In this document: positions 33,108 to 40,800 of the stretch, piece after piece
Numbering within the stretch: position 1 is the first letter of the stretch
How the letters are laid out: each line of letters begins with the position of its first letter
Position numbers and translations under genes: made by a program
The notes under the pieces: model-generated
What the model saw: only the letters and a program-made list of their open reading frames with translations
The model's database searches: none
Told to the model about the DNA's origin: nothing
Assembly (NCBI RefSeq): GCF_008123425.1
Contig: NZ_VSSS01000030.1
Span: forward strand, 124,001 to 188,000
DNA: 64,000 bases
Source: Bradyrhizobium rifense
GTDB lineage: Bacteria > Pseudomonadota > Alphaproteobacteria > Rhizobiales > Xanthobacteraceae
Direction: 5' to 3'

Positions 33108-34304
33108 ATGTCCTATCGTCCCCGCAAGGCCCTGATCATCGGCGCCGGCATCGCCGGGCCCGTTGCCGCGATCCTGCTGCGCCGCGCCGGCATCGAATCC
33201 GCGATCTACGAAGCCTGGCCCTACTCCAAAGGCATCGGCGGCGGCCTCCAGATCGCGCCGAACGGCATGCATGTGATGGACGAGATCGGGCTTGCGGACG
33301 AGCTGATCAGCCGCGGCTCGATCGCGGAGTCCTTCGACTTCTATTCGCAGGAAGGCCGAAGGCTCGGCTCGATCAACCGCGACATGGCGCGGCGCTTCGG
33401 CCAGCCCGCGGTCAATGTCTGCCGCGCCACGCTGAACGAGATGCTGATCGACAAGGCCTGGTGCGCCTGCGTCTCGCTCTATTTCGACAAGCGCCTGATC
33501 AAGATCGAGGATCGCGGCGACCAGCCGATCATCGCCTATTTCGCCGACGGCACCACCGCCGAGGGTGATTTCCTGATTGGCGCAGACGGTGTGCATTCGA
33601 TCACGCGGCGCCAAGTCGTGCCGGACGGACCAACACCCTTCAATACAGGCCTGATCGGGTTCGGCGGTTTCGTGCCTCACGCGGTCTTCGACGGCCGCAC
33701 GATCGCCCGACATGTCGAGACCACGTTCGGGCAGAGCGGCTTCTTCGGCTACGGCTATTGCAGCCCGGACCCGAAGGACGGCGTGATGTGGTGGAGCACG
33801 CAGCCGGCCCGCGGCATGGATGCCGCGATGTTCCGCGCGCTCGACCAGCAGACCCTGAAGCAGCACCTGCGCGGCTTCCATCACGGCTGGCATGATCCGA
33901 TCCCTGCCATCATCGAGGCGGCCGAAAACATCGCGGTCACCGACACGCTCGACGTCGCGACCCTGCCGACCTGGTCGCGCAAGCGCTCGCTGCTGATCGG
34001 CGATGCCGCGCATGCAACCAGCCCCCATGCCGGCCAGGGCGCCTCGCTCGCGCTGGAAGATGCGATGCGGCTCGCCCGTCTCATGCAGGAGGGCCAGGAG
34101 CTAACCGCCACCTTCCAGGCCTTCGAGGCCGAGCGGCGCCCCCGCGCCGAGAAGATCGTCGCGATGGCGCGGCGCAACGGCAACAGCAAGCGCGAATTCA
34201 GCGCCACCGGCGCCTTCATCCGCAATCAGATGATGAAGTGGCTGCTGCCGCTGGGCTCGAAGAGCATGGAGTTCATGTACGCGTATGACGCGCGGGCGGT
34301 GTAG
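33108..34304 (+). CDS. FAD-dependent monooxygenase (PHBH-type)
   Basis: A 398-residue class A flavoprotein hydroxylase that would use NAD(P)H and oxygen on an aromatic or similar substrate. It has the Rossmann dinucleotide loop (ALIIGAGIAGPVAAILLRRAGI near residue 6), the DG segment (DFLIGADGVHS near residue 155), and the second FAD site GDAAHATSPHAGQGASLALEDA near residue 294. All are intact. It is divergent from the MarR gene, which probably controls it. Substrate unknown. Confidence 0.9.
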   Translation: MSYRPRKALIIGAGIAGPVAAILLRRAGIESAIYEAWPYSKGIGGGLQIAPNGMHVMDEIGLADELISRGSIAESFDFYSQEGRRLGSINRDMARRFGQPAVNVCRATLNEMLIDKAWCACVSLYFDKRLIKIEDRGDQPIIAYFADGTTAEGDFLIGADGVHSITRRQVVPDGPTPFNTGLIGFGGFVPHAVFDGRTIARHVETTFGQSGFFGYGYCSPDPKDGVMWWSTQPARGMDAAMFRALDQQTLKQHLRGFHHGWHDPIPAIIEAAENIAVTDTLDVATLPTWSRKRSLLIGDAAHATSPHAGQGASLALEDAMRLARLMQEGQELTATFQAFEAERRPRAEKIVAMARRNGNSKREFSATGAFIRNQMMKWLLPLGSKSMEFMYAYDARAV

Positions 34305-34331
34305 CGCCGAGCTGCCGTAGGACACGGTGCA

Positions 34332-34419
34332 GTAGGGTGGGCAAAGGCGCAACGCGCCGTGCCCACCATCTCTCTGCAATCGCGACAATGGTGGGCACGC
34401 TTCGCTTTGCCCACCCTAC
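34332..34419. repeat. intergenic inverted repeat, GTAGGGTGGGCAAAG family
   Basis: Outer arms GTAGGGTGGGCAAAG and CTTTGCCCACCCTAC are perfect complements, with inner arms CGTGCCCACCAT and ATGGTGGGCACG. It forms a long hairpin between two convergent genes and so may terminate transcription from both sides. Confidence 0.8.
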
Positions 34420-34428
34420 GAGACCGAG

Positions 34429-35604
34429 CTAGCTCTCTACGGCAAACTTAAGCTCGGCGTGATCGACCAGCCGCCTGATCAGCTTGTGCTGCATCGCCGC
34501 GCCCGGCGTCCAGAGCCCGGCCGGAACATCAGGCGTGTCGCGCAACAGGCACATCGCGCATTCGGAGATCATCTTCGCCGTTGACGCATAGCCGGGATCG
34601 AGATCGCCTTTCACTGCCGCGCGGACCTGACGGCCATCGGGCGCAATGGCAATGTAGAGCAGGTCGTAATATCCGTTCTCGCGCTCCTCCTTCGAGGGCC
34701 CCTCTCCGGGCTTGAGCGCTTCAGGACCGGTCTTTTCGCTGTTGGCGGCCATGACCAGCTTGGCATTGGCCTGCCCTTCGTCCCCAGCCCCCGTCAGCAC
34801 CATCTCGTCGTAGATGAAATCCCTGCCATAGGGGAATCCCATCAGCATGTTGGAGCGGTGGACGTTGCGCGTGTTGAGGATCGCCATCGCGAACGGGGCG
34901 GACCAGGATTGCAAATCCTCCTCGAAAACAGGCTTGTTGCCACGTGGCTGCCTGGGCCCTTCAAAACCGGGCGTGAAGGCAAATGGGTTCTTGAGGATCG
35001 ACACCAGGCTGAGATCCTGCGCAACCGCTTCGAACGTGACCCTTGCACTGGCCGAGGTGCCACCGGAGAACTTCCAGCTGAGGTCGCGGACGCGCCCTTT
35101 TACGCGCGATGCCGGCGTGCCGAACACGCGCCTGGCTTCCTCCTGAACGAAGAAGGCACCAAGCTCGAACGGGATGGAATCGAAGCCGCAGGAGAACATG
35201 ATGCGCGCGCCGCTCGCCTTGGCGGCCGCTTCATGCCTGTCGATCATCCGCTTCAGCCAGATCGGCTCGCCGCAGAGATCCATATAGTCGGTACCCGACG
35301 CGACACAGGCGGCAAGCAGATCGGACCCGTAAAGCTGATATGGACCGACGGTGGTGACGACCAGCTTCGCCTGATCGACCATTGCCCGCAACGACGCAGG
35401 ATCGGCTGCGTCCGCCACGATCAGCGGCGTGTCCGCGGGCGCACCGATCACATCGCGAACGGATTCGAGCTTGTCTCTGCTGCGCCCGGCCATCGCCCAT
35501 GTCGGCGCCCCGTCCCCGACATAGTGCGCGGCGAGATACTCGGCCACGAGCTGGCCGGTGTATCCCGTTGCGCCATAGATGACGATGTCGAACTTCGCGG
35601 ACAC
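34429..35604 (-). CDS. saccharopine-dehydrogenase-like / trans-acting enoyl reductase family protein (copy A)
   Basis: A 391-residue NAD(P)-binding Rossmann protein. N-terminal FDIVIYGATGYTGQLVAEYL holds the dinucleotide loop, then GPYQLYGSDLLAACVASGTDYMDLCGEP. The family includes mycobacterial trans-acting enoyl reductase for polyketide lipids and many uncharacterised proteins. It is very similar to the adjacent upstream gene along the whole length, so the two are tandem duplicates. It is last in the ydcF-DUF169-copy B-copy A unit. Real substrate unknown. Confidence 0.85.
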   Translation of the reverse strand: MSAKFDIVIYGATGYTGQLVAEYLAAHYVGDGAPTWAMAGRSRDKLESVRDVIGAPADTPLIVADAADPASLRAMVDQAKLVVTTVGPYQLYGSDLLAACVASGTDYMDLCGEPIWLKRMIDRHEAAAKASGARIMFSCGFDSIPFELGAFFVQEEARRVFGTPASRVKGRVRDLSWKFSGGTSASARVTFEAVAQDLSLVSILKNPFAFTPGFEGPRQPRGNKPVFEEDLQSWSAPFAMAILNTRNVHRSNMLMGFPYGRDFIYDEMVLTGAGDEGQANAKLVMAANSEKTGPEALKPGEGPSKEERENGYYDLLYIAIAPDGRQVRAAVKGDLDPGYASTAKMISECAMCLLRDTPDVPAGLWTPGAAMQHKLIRRLVDHAELKFAVES

Positions 35605-35634
35605 GGATCACGCTTTCCTTAGGCGTCGTGGACC

Positions 35635-36813
35635 TTATGCTTCCACGGCGAACGTCAGCCCCGAATTGTCCCGCAGCCGCTTGATCAGCCTGTGCTGCAT
35701 CGCTGCGCCTGGGGTCCAGAAGCCGGCTGAGACGTCGGTCACGTCGCGCAGCATGCACATCGCGCATTCGGAAATCATCTTCGAGGTCGAACCGTAGCCG
35801 GGATCGCGGTCGCCGGTGACACCGGCGCGAACCATGCGGCCATCTGGCGCGGTCGCGACATAGAGCAGATTGAAGAGCCCGTTCTCGCGCTCTTCCTTCG
35901 ACGGCCCCTCGCCGGGCTTCGGCGCGTTCGGGCCGGTCTTCTCGGCGTTGGCGGCCATCACGCGCTTGGCGTTGGCCTCACCCTTCTCGCCGGGACCGGT
36001 CAGAACCATCTCGTCGTAGACGAAGTCCTGGCCGTAGGGAAAGCCCATCAGCATGTTGGAGCGATGGACGTTGCGGGTGTTGATCAGCGCCATCATGAAC
36101 GGCGCGGCCCAGGATTGCAGATCCTCCTCGAGCAGCGACCTGTTGCCCTTCGGCTGCTTCGGTCCGGTGAAGCCCGGCGTCAGCGCGAACGGATCGTTCA
36201 GGATCGCAATGAGGCTGATGTCTTTGGCAACGGCATCGAAGGTCGCCTTCGCGCTCGCCGCGGTACCGCCCGAGAGCGTGCCGCGCATGTCGCGCACACG
36301 GCCCTTGACGCGCGCGGCGGGTGCGCCGAACACCCGCTTGGCCTCTTCCTGCACGAAGAACGCACCGAGCTCGAACGGCACGGAATCGAAGCCGCAGGAG
36401 AATACGATGCGCGCGCCGCTTTCCTTCGCAGCCGCCTCGTACTTGTCGATCATCTGCCGCATCCAGATCGGCTCGCCGCAGAGATCGAAATAATCCGTGC
36501 CGGTGGCGACGCAGGCAGCTAACAGTTCCTCGCCGTAGAGCTGATACGGACCGACCGTCGTGATCACCGACATCGTCTGCTCTGCCATCGCCTTCAGCGA
36601 GGCGGCGTCCGATGCATCCGCGACAATCAGCGGAATATTCCCCGGCGCGCCGATCGCATCGCGCACCGATTTCAGCTTGCCGAGGCTGCGGCCCGCCATC
36701 GCCCATTTGAGTGTCTTGTCGCTCTTGTAATGCTGAGTCAGATATTCAGCGACGAGCTGACCGGTGAAACCGGTCGCGCCGTAGACGACGATGTCGAATT
36801 TCGCAGAGCTCAT
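35635..36813 (-). CDS. saccharopine-dehydrogenase-like / trans-acting enoyl reductase family protein (copy B)
   Basis: A 392-residue paralogue of copy A. It has the same FDIVVYGATGFTGQLVAEYL dinucleotide loop, GPYQLYGEELLAACVATGTDYFDLCGEP, and the same C-terminus around DPGYGSTSKMISECAMCMLRD. The two are 30 bases apart and similar over the full length, so they arose by tandem duplication and both seem intact. The start at 36813 is 9 bases past the DUF169 stop, so it is cotranscribed. Confidence 0.85.
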   Translation of the reverse strand: MSSAKFDIVVYGATGFTGQLVAEYLTQHYKSDKTLKWAMAGRSLGKLKSVRDAIGAPGNIPLIVADASDAASLKAMAEQTMSVITTVGPYQLYGEELLAACVATGTDYFDLCGEPIWMRQMIDKYEAAAKESGARIVFSCGFDSVPFELGAFFVQEEAKRVFGAPAARVKGRVRDMRGTLSGGTAASAKATFDAVAKDISLIAILNDPFALTPGFTGPKQPKGNRSLLEEDLQSWAAPFMMALINTRNVHRSNMLMGFPYGQDFVYDEMVLTGPGEKGEANAKRVMAANAEKTGPNAPKPGEGPSKEERENGLFNLLYVATAPDGRMVRAGVTGDRDPGYGSTSKMISECAMCMLRDVTDVSAGFWTPGAAMQHRLIKRLRDNSGLTFAVEA

Positions 36814-36822
36814 GGTCGACCT

Positions 36823-37605
36823 TTACTTCTTCGCGTAACTCACGCCCATGCCGGCACGGACGTCGCTTTGAATCCCGTAGGGCGGAATCGGATAGCGCAG
36901 GCCGTTCCTGGCCAGCGCCTTCATGCCCTCGATCGCCTTGGCGAGATGCGCGGGCTTCAAGGCCATCAGCATCTCCTCGTCCGGCACGCCGCCATAGCGC
37001 CGTTCGGCATAGCATGGCAAGGACAGGCTGGGCTCACCGCTTTTGAGCGCCCGCCCCCAGGAATCCGCGCAAGCGGTCTCGCCGACCACACCCCATTCGA
37101 ACTTCTTGTAGCCGGTATATTGCAGCCCGTTGATCAGGATGATCATCTGGCCGGGCGTTGCGTAGACGAGGCAGATGTCGGGCGGATCGAGCCGCCCGCT
37201 CGCAAGCGGACTGACCGCGAGCGCCTGATATTGCCCGAACGGAACCACGTCCAGCGCCTCCTGGCGCTTGCGGGCATCCTCCGCGGTGCCGTGCCAGACG
37301 CCGACATAATTTTCGCCGGCAAGCCATTTCTCGTCCTGCGGGCTGAGCCCGATCACCGCGCGGCACTGCGCGCCGACGAGATCGTCGGCGGTGATGCCGA
37401 CGGTCCACCCCAGGCGCGAGGCCATGCTGACGATCTGGTCGGTGGTGTGGACCGCATTCGGCCGCCGGATTTTCGGGATCGCCTCCATGTCCGCGACATG
37501 CGCGAACAGCTTCATGCCGATCACCGTGGTCTTCAGCCGCAACAGGCTGTTGAGATCGGCCACGAGGCCGGCAAGATCGATCGTGTCAGCTGCTGGCTGC
37601 TGCAT
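36823..37605 (-). CDS. DUF169 family protein
   Basis: A 260-residue soluble protein. It matches the DUF169 pattern: RLKTTVIGMKLF near the N-terminus, cysteine-containing SPQDEKW and AQCRAVIGL segments, VPFGQYQALAVSPL, and a C-terminal CADSWGRAL and LPCYAERRYGG region. The function of DUF169 is unknown; it is often found with redox or anaerobic metabolism genes. The ATG at 37605 has GGGAGG in front; the longer reading frame upstream is unrelated. It is directly followed by copy B, which suggests a shared pathway. Confidence 0.85.
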   Translation of the reverse strand: MQQPAADTIDLAGLVADLNSLLRLKTTVIGMKLFAHVADMEAIPKIRRPNAVHTTDQIVSMASRLGWTVGITADDLVGAQCRAVIGLSPQDEKWLAGENYVGVWHGTAEDARKRQEALDVVPFGQYQALAVSPLASGRLDPPDICLVYATPGQMIILINGLQYTGYKKFEWGVVGETACADSWGRALKSGEPSLSLPCYAERRYGGVPDEEMLMALKPAHLAKAIEGMKALARNGLRYPIPPYGIQSDVRAGMGVSYAKK

Positions 37606-37661
37606 GGCATCCTCCCGGCGCGCCGTTTCCGACGCCTCTTGTTGGGCCTCTCGGGCCTGTT

Positions 37662-38513
37662 CTAGTCCTTGGCCGGCCCGGGAAGCAACTCGCTGGTTCT
37701 GCCCATGAGGCGGTAGCTCACAAGGCCGATCCACTCGCGCACAGCCGTGTCGGTTCGGCCGAGACCGTCCGCGCCGAAATTGGTGAAAGAGAACAGATCG
37801 TCACGTCCGCCCATCCGCCAGTCCACGGGATAGGCCTCGACGTCAAATCCAGCCTTGCGGAAAATTCCGATCGAACGCGGCATGTGATAGGCCGAGGTCA
37901 CCAGCAGCCAGCGCTCGCCCGGCTTCGGCGCCACCAAAGGCTTCGTGAAGATCGCATTCTCGTACGTGTTGCGCGACTCCCGCTCCAGGATCAGACGTTC
38001 CCTGGGTATGCCGGTATTTTCCAGGATGGGTGCAGAATAGTCGGCTTCCCTGGCGCCCGGTGCGATCAGGTTCGCAGAGCCGCCCGTGAAGACGATACGC
38101 GCATTCGGATAGCGGCGCGCAAGCTCGGCGGGCGCAAGCAAGCGATCGGCCGCGTGCGAGACCACCGGCGTGTGATGTGCTGCCGACAGATCGGTATCGA
38201 CCGAGCCGCCCAGCACGATGATGCCGTCGGGCGCACCGCGCGACGGATCCCATGCGGGAAAGCGCGACTCCAGCGGATAGAGCAGCAGATTGCCGAGCGG
38301 CGAAAAGGCGGCGAGCGCGAGCAGGATCAGCGTGGTCGCGGCCAGTTTCCGGCCGAGCCCGGCAACGCGCGTTGCCATCAGCACGACCGAGACGATCCCG
38401 AGCTCGACCAGAAGATTGATCGGCACCACTGCGGCGCCAAACGTCTTGGAAAGAAGGAAAAACAGGAGAAACCTCGCTGAAATGATCGGGGTGCGCGGGC
38501 TTGACCCGCCCAC
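37662..38513 (-). CDS. YdcF family protein (DUF218)
   Basis: A 283-residue inner-membrane protein with two or three N-terminal helices (about 17-80) and a periplasmic DUF218 domain. The domain carries DGIIVLGGSVD, RYPNARIVFTGGSA, LILERESRNTYENA and LVTSAYHMPRSIGIFRKAGF. Related ElyC/SanA-type proteins affect envelope or vancomycin sensitivity. The start is uncertain: the first in-frame start is the GTG at 38513, which lies inside the repeat at 38493-38566, and no ATG follows before the first helix. It is 56 bases upstream of DUF169 and may lead that operon. Confidence 0.75.
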   Translation of the reverse strand: MGGSSPRTPIISARFLLFFLLSKTFGAAVVPINLLVELGIVSVVLMATRVAGLGRKLAATTLILLALAAFSPLGNLLLYPLESRFPAWDPSRGAPDGIIVLGGSVDTDLSAAHHTPVVSHAADRLLAPAELARRYPNARIVFTGGSANLIAPGAREADYSAPILENTGIPRERLILERESRNTYENAIFTKPLVAPKPGERWLLVTSAYHMPRSIGIFRKAGFDVEAYPVDWRMGGRDDLFSFTNFGADGLGRTDTAVREWIGLVSYRLMGRTSELLPGPAKD

Positions 38514-38566
38514 CCATCTTCAGAAATCTTCTTGGGAGAGGATCGATTGCCGGGTCAAGCCCGGGC
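38493..38566. repeat. degenerate GGCTTGACC-family inverted repeat
   Basis: GCGCGGGCTTGACCCG and CGGGTCAAGCCCGGGC face each other across about 40 bases. This is the same core as the element at 31112-31215. It overlaps the putative ydcF start codon and lies between divergent genes, so it may contribute the ydcF translation start or be a 5' UTR structure. Confidence 0.6.
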
Positions 38567-38579
38567 ATAACAGGATCTC

Positions 38580-39557
38580 ATGACAAGTTCTGATGAAACC
38601 GATTGGACGCGGCAAATGACCCATCATCACCTGCATTCAAGTCCCGAAACCTGCCATTGGGGCTTCTTTGAAGCCGCGCTCAAGCCGGTCCTCACCGTCG
38701 CCAGCGGCGATGAGGTGACCGTCGACACCATCAGCGGCGGCCCGGACATGCTGCCCGACCGCAGCAAGTTTCACATTCCGCCGGAGATTTTCGAGGTTCA
38801 TGCCAAGAACGAGCGCATGCTCCCCGGCCACATCCTGACCGGCCCGATCGCAGTCGAGGGCGCCGAGCCCGGCGATGTGCTCGCAGTCGAAATCCTCGAC
38901 GTCCAACTCCGCCAGGATTGGGGCTGGAACATGATCAAGCCGCTGTCCGGCACCCTGCCCGACGATTTCCACGAGACGCGGATGCTCAACATCCCGCTGG
39001 ACCGGTCGCGGATGGTCGGCCGGATGCCGTGGGGCCTCGACCTGCCGCTCAAACCGTTCTTTGGTGTGATGGGCGTTTCGCCGCCGCCGGCCTGGGGCCG
39101 CATCTCCTCGCTCGTGCCGCGCGCCATGGGCGGCAATCTCGACAACAAGGAGCTCGGCGCTGGCGCGACATTGTATCTGCCGGTGTTCGTTCCGGGCGCG
39201 ATGTTCTCCTGCGGCGACGGTCATGGCGTGCAGGGCGACGGCGAGGTCTGCGTCACCGCGATCGAGACGGCGTTGCAGGGCCGCTTCCGGCTGACGCTGC
39301 GCAAGGATTTGCGGTTCGACTATCCGCGCGCGGAGACGCCGACCCACTACATGACCATGGCGATGGACCCCGACCTCGACCAATGCGCGGTGCGGGCACT
39401 GCGCGACATGATCGTCCTGCTCGGCGAGACGCGAAACCTGTCGCGCGAGGACGCCTATACGCTGTGCAGTCTCGCGGCCGATCTGCGGGTGACCCAGACC
39501 GTCAACGGCTCCAAGGGCATCCATTGCATGATCGAAAAGGCGATCGTGCACGGCTGA
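38580..39557 (+). CDS. acetamidase/formamidase family protein
   Basis: A 325-residue cytosolic hydrolase of the FmdA_AmdA family, which releases ammonia from short amides. It has HILTGPIAVEGAEPGDVLAVEIL, WGRISSLVPRAMGGNLD and FVPGAMFSCGDGHGVQGDGEVCVTAIET with the metal/substrate-site residues conserved. An internal ATG at 38616 (MTHHHLHSS) would shorten it by 12 residues and may be the real start. It is divergent from ydcF, with 66 bp holding part of a repeat. A cluster of amide use genes is not visible, so the substrate is inferred from family only. Confidence 0.87.
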   Translation: MTSSDETDWTRQMTHHHLHSSPETCHWGFFEAALKPVLTVASGDEVTVDTISGGPDMLPDRSKFHIPPEIFEVHAKNERMLPGHILTGPIAVEGAEPGDVLAVEILDVQLRQDWGWNMIKPLSGTLPDDFHETRMLNIPLDRSRMVGRMPWGLDLPLKPFFGVMGVSPPPAWGRISSLVPRAMGGNLDNKELGAGATLYLPVFVPGAMFSCGDGHGVQGDGEVCVTAIETALQGRFRLTLRKDLRFDYPRAETPTHYMTMAMDPDLDQCAVRALRDMIVLLGETRNLSREDAYTLCSLAADLRVTQTVNGSKGIHCMIEKAIVHG

Positions 39558-39758
39558 TCTCGCCGGCACCTCCTGACAGCTCCACGCGTCCCCACCGCCC
39601 GGACATTCCGGGCGGCGCACTGAGTCACGCCTGATTTCCTCCACGATTCCAACAGGCTGAGCGATGGGCTCAGCTAGCATTTGACTTCCGCCCCCGAACC
39701 TAAATAGAGTCTTAATCGTTACTTTTATGTACCTGAGTAAGAGGCTAGCGTTCGGGCC

Positions 39759-39956
39759 ATGGCCACCGAAAAAGCCGAGACTGACCGCATTCCCGTAACC
39801 TTGGCGCTCTCGACCATCACCTACCTGGAGAAGTTGGTGAGACAGGGCACCCACGGCACCAGCGTTCCCGGCGTCGCACGTACCTTGATCGAGGAAGGCA
39901 TCCGTCTCGCCATCAAGGACGGGCTTTTGTCGATTCGCGACAATGGCAGGACGTGA
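39759..39956 (+). CDS. small ribbon-helix-helix-like protein upstream of gcrA paralogue
   Basis: A 65-residue protein with the strand-helix-helix pattern of small DNA-binding or antitoxin proteins. DRIPVTLALSTITYLEKLV is followed by GTSVPGVARTLIEEGIRLAI and a short basic tail. Size and pattern fit a ribbon-helix-helix, but there is no diagnostic residue. It ends 72 bases before the GcrA-family start on the same strand, so the two could be cotranscribed. Confidence 0.55.
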   Translation: MATEKAETDRIPVTLALSTITYLEKLVRQGTHGTSVPGVARTLIEEGIRLAIKDGLLSIRDNGRT

Positions 39957-40028
39957 ACGCACGCCGGACGTGAAGCGGACGGATCTCGAGCGACGGTTGG
40001 TCGATTGTCGCAACCTGGGACCGTTACA

Positions 40029-40517
40029 ATGCCTGTTCTCTCACCAACCTGGACCAACGAACGAATTGAACTTCTGAAGCAACATTTCGAGGCCGGCCTG
40101 TCCTGCCGCGAGATCGCCGCCGACATCGGCGTCAGCCGCAACGCCGTGATCGGCAAGCTGTCCCGATTGAATCTCACACGCGGCCGCTCGCTCGACGAGC
40201 GCAGGCTCCAAGATAGGAATCAAGACAGGACTGGCGCGCCGCGCGCGCAAAGAGCGGTGCCCCGGCTGCAATTCGAAATGCTCGCGACAATCTACGGCGA
40301 AGCGGACGCGCCTGTCGCGACCGGGTCGATCGACGAGGCCAATCGCTGCTCGCTGATGGAGCTCGGCGAAAACCGCTGCCGCTGGCCGATCTCGACACCC
40401 GGTGCCGAGGATTTCTGCTTCTGCGGCAACGTCGCGCATGACGGCCAGCCCTATTGCGCCGGCCACAGCCGCCTCGCCTACAAGCCGAACTCGCGTGCGC
40501 GCGTCATGCGCGGCTGA
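40029..40517 (+). CDS. GcrA cell cycle regulator family protein
   Basis: GcrA proteins bind methylated GANTC sites and RNA polymerase sigma70 to control cell-cycle genes in alphaproteobacteria. This 162-residue protein has the N-terminal helix-turn-helix (SPTWTNERIELLKQHFEAGL and GVSRNAVIGKLSRLNL). A long variable middle leads to the C-terminal Cys-rich domain (RCSLMELGENRCRWPIS and CGNVAHDGQPYCAGHSRLAY). The middle region differs from canonical GcrA, so it may be a paralogue, not the essential copy. The ATG at 40029 (MPVLSPTW) is the family start. Confidence 0.88.
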   Translation: MPVLSPTWTNERIELLKQHFEAGLSCREIAADIGVSRNAVIGKLSRLNLTRGRSLDERRLQDRNQDRTGAPRAQRAVPRLQFEMLATIYGEADAPVATGSIDEANRCSLMELGENRCRWPISTPGAEDFCFCGNVAHDGQPYCAGHSRLAYKPNSRARVMRG

Positions 40518-40548
40518 AGCGCGCCGTCCCTTGAGCTCCACAACGAAA

Positions 40549-40576
40549 AACCTCCGGTAGGGCATTACCGGAGGTT
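40549..40576. terminator. bidirectional hairpin after the GcrA-family gene
   Basis: A perfect 11-bp stem AACCTCCGGTA / TACCGGAGGTT with a 6-base loop, flanked by AAAAA on the left and TTTC on the right. The stronger T-run is on the minus strand. A second small hairpin (CTTAGC-GTGAA-GCTAAG) follows immediately. Confidence 0.65.
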
Positions 40577-40744
40577 TCTGGAGGCTTAGCGTGAAGCTAA
40601 GAGCCGTGATCTTTTGAAACCGGCTGACAACTATATAGCTGAGCAACTCAGGTAAGTAAATAAGTTTGGCTGCGATCTACTCGCATAGCTCGTCTTCGCT
40701 GTCCGTGCAGGAGAGTTCGGTTTTTCGAAATCGCCATCGCGCCA

Positions 40745-40776
40745 GAAAAAAGCCCCGGCGGTTTCCCGCCGGGGTT
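40745..40776 (-). terminator. Rho-independent terminator of the porin gene
   Basis: On the minus strand AACCCCGGCGG-GAAA-CCGCCGGGGCTTTTTTCTGG gives a GC-rich 10-bp stem, GAAA tetraloop and T6 tail, 25 bases past the porin stop. This is a strong intrinsic terminator for a highly expressed gene. Confidence 0.92.
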
Positions 40777-40800
40777 CTCTGATCGATTTGCGATCGATGA

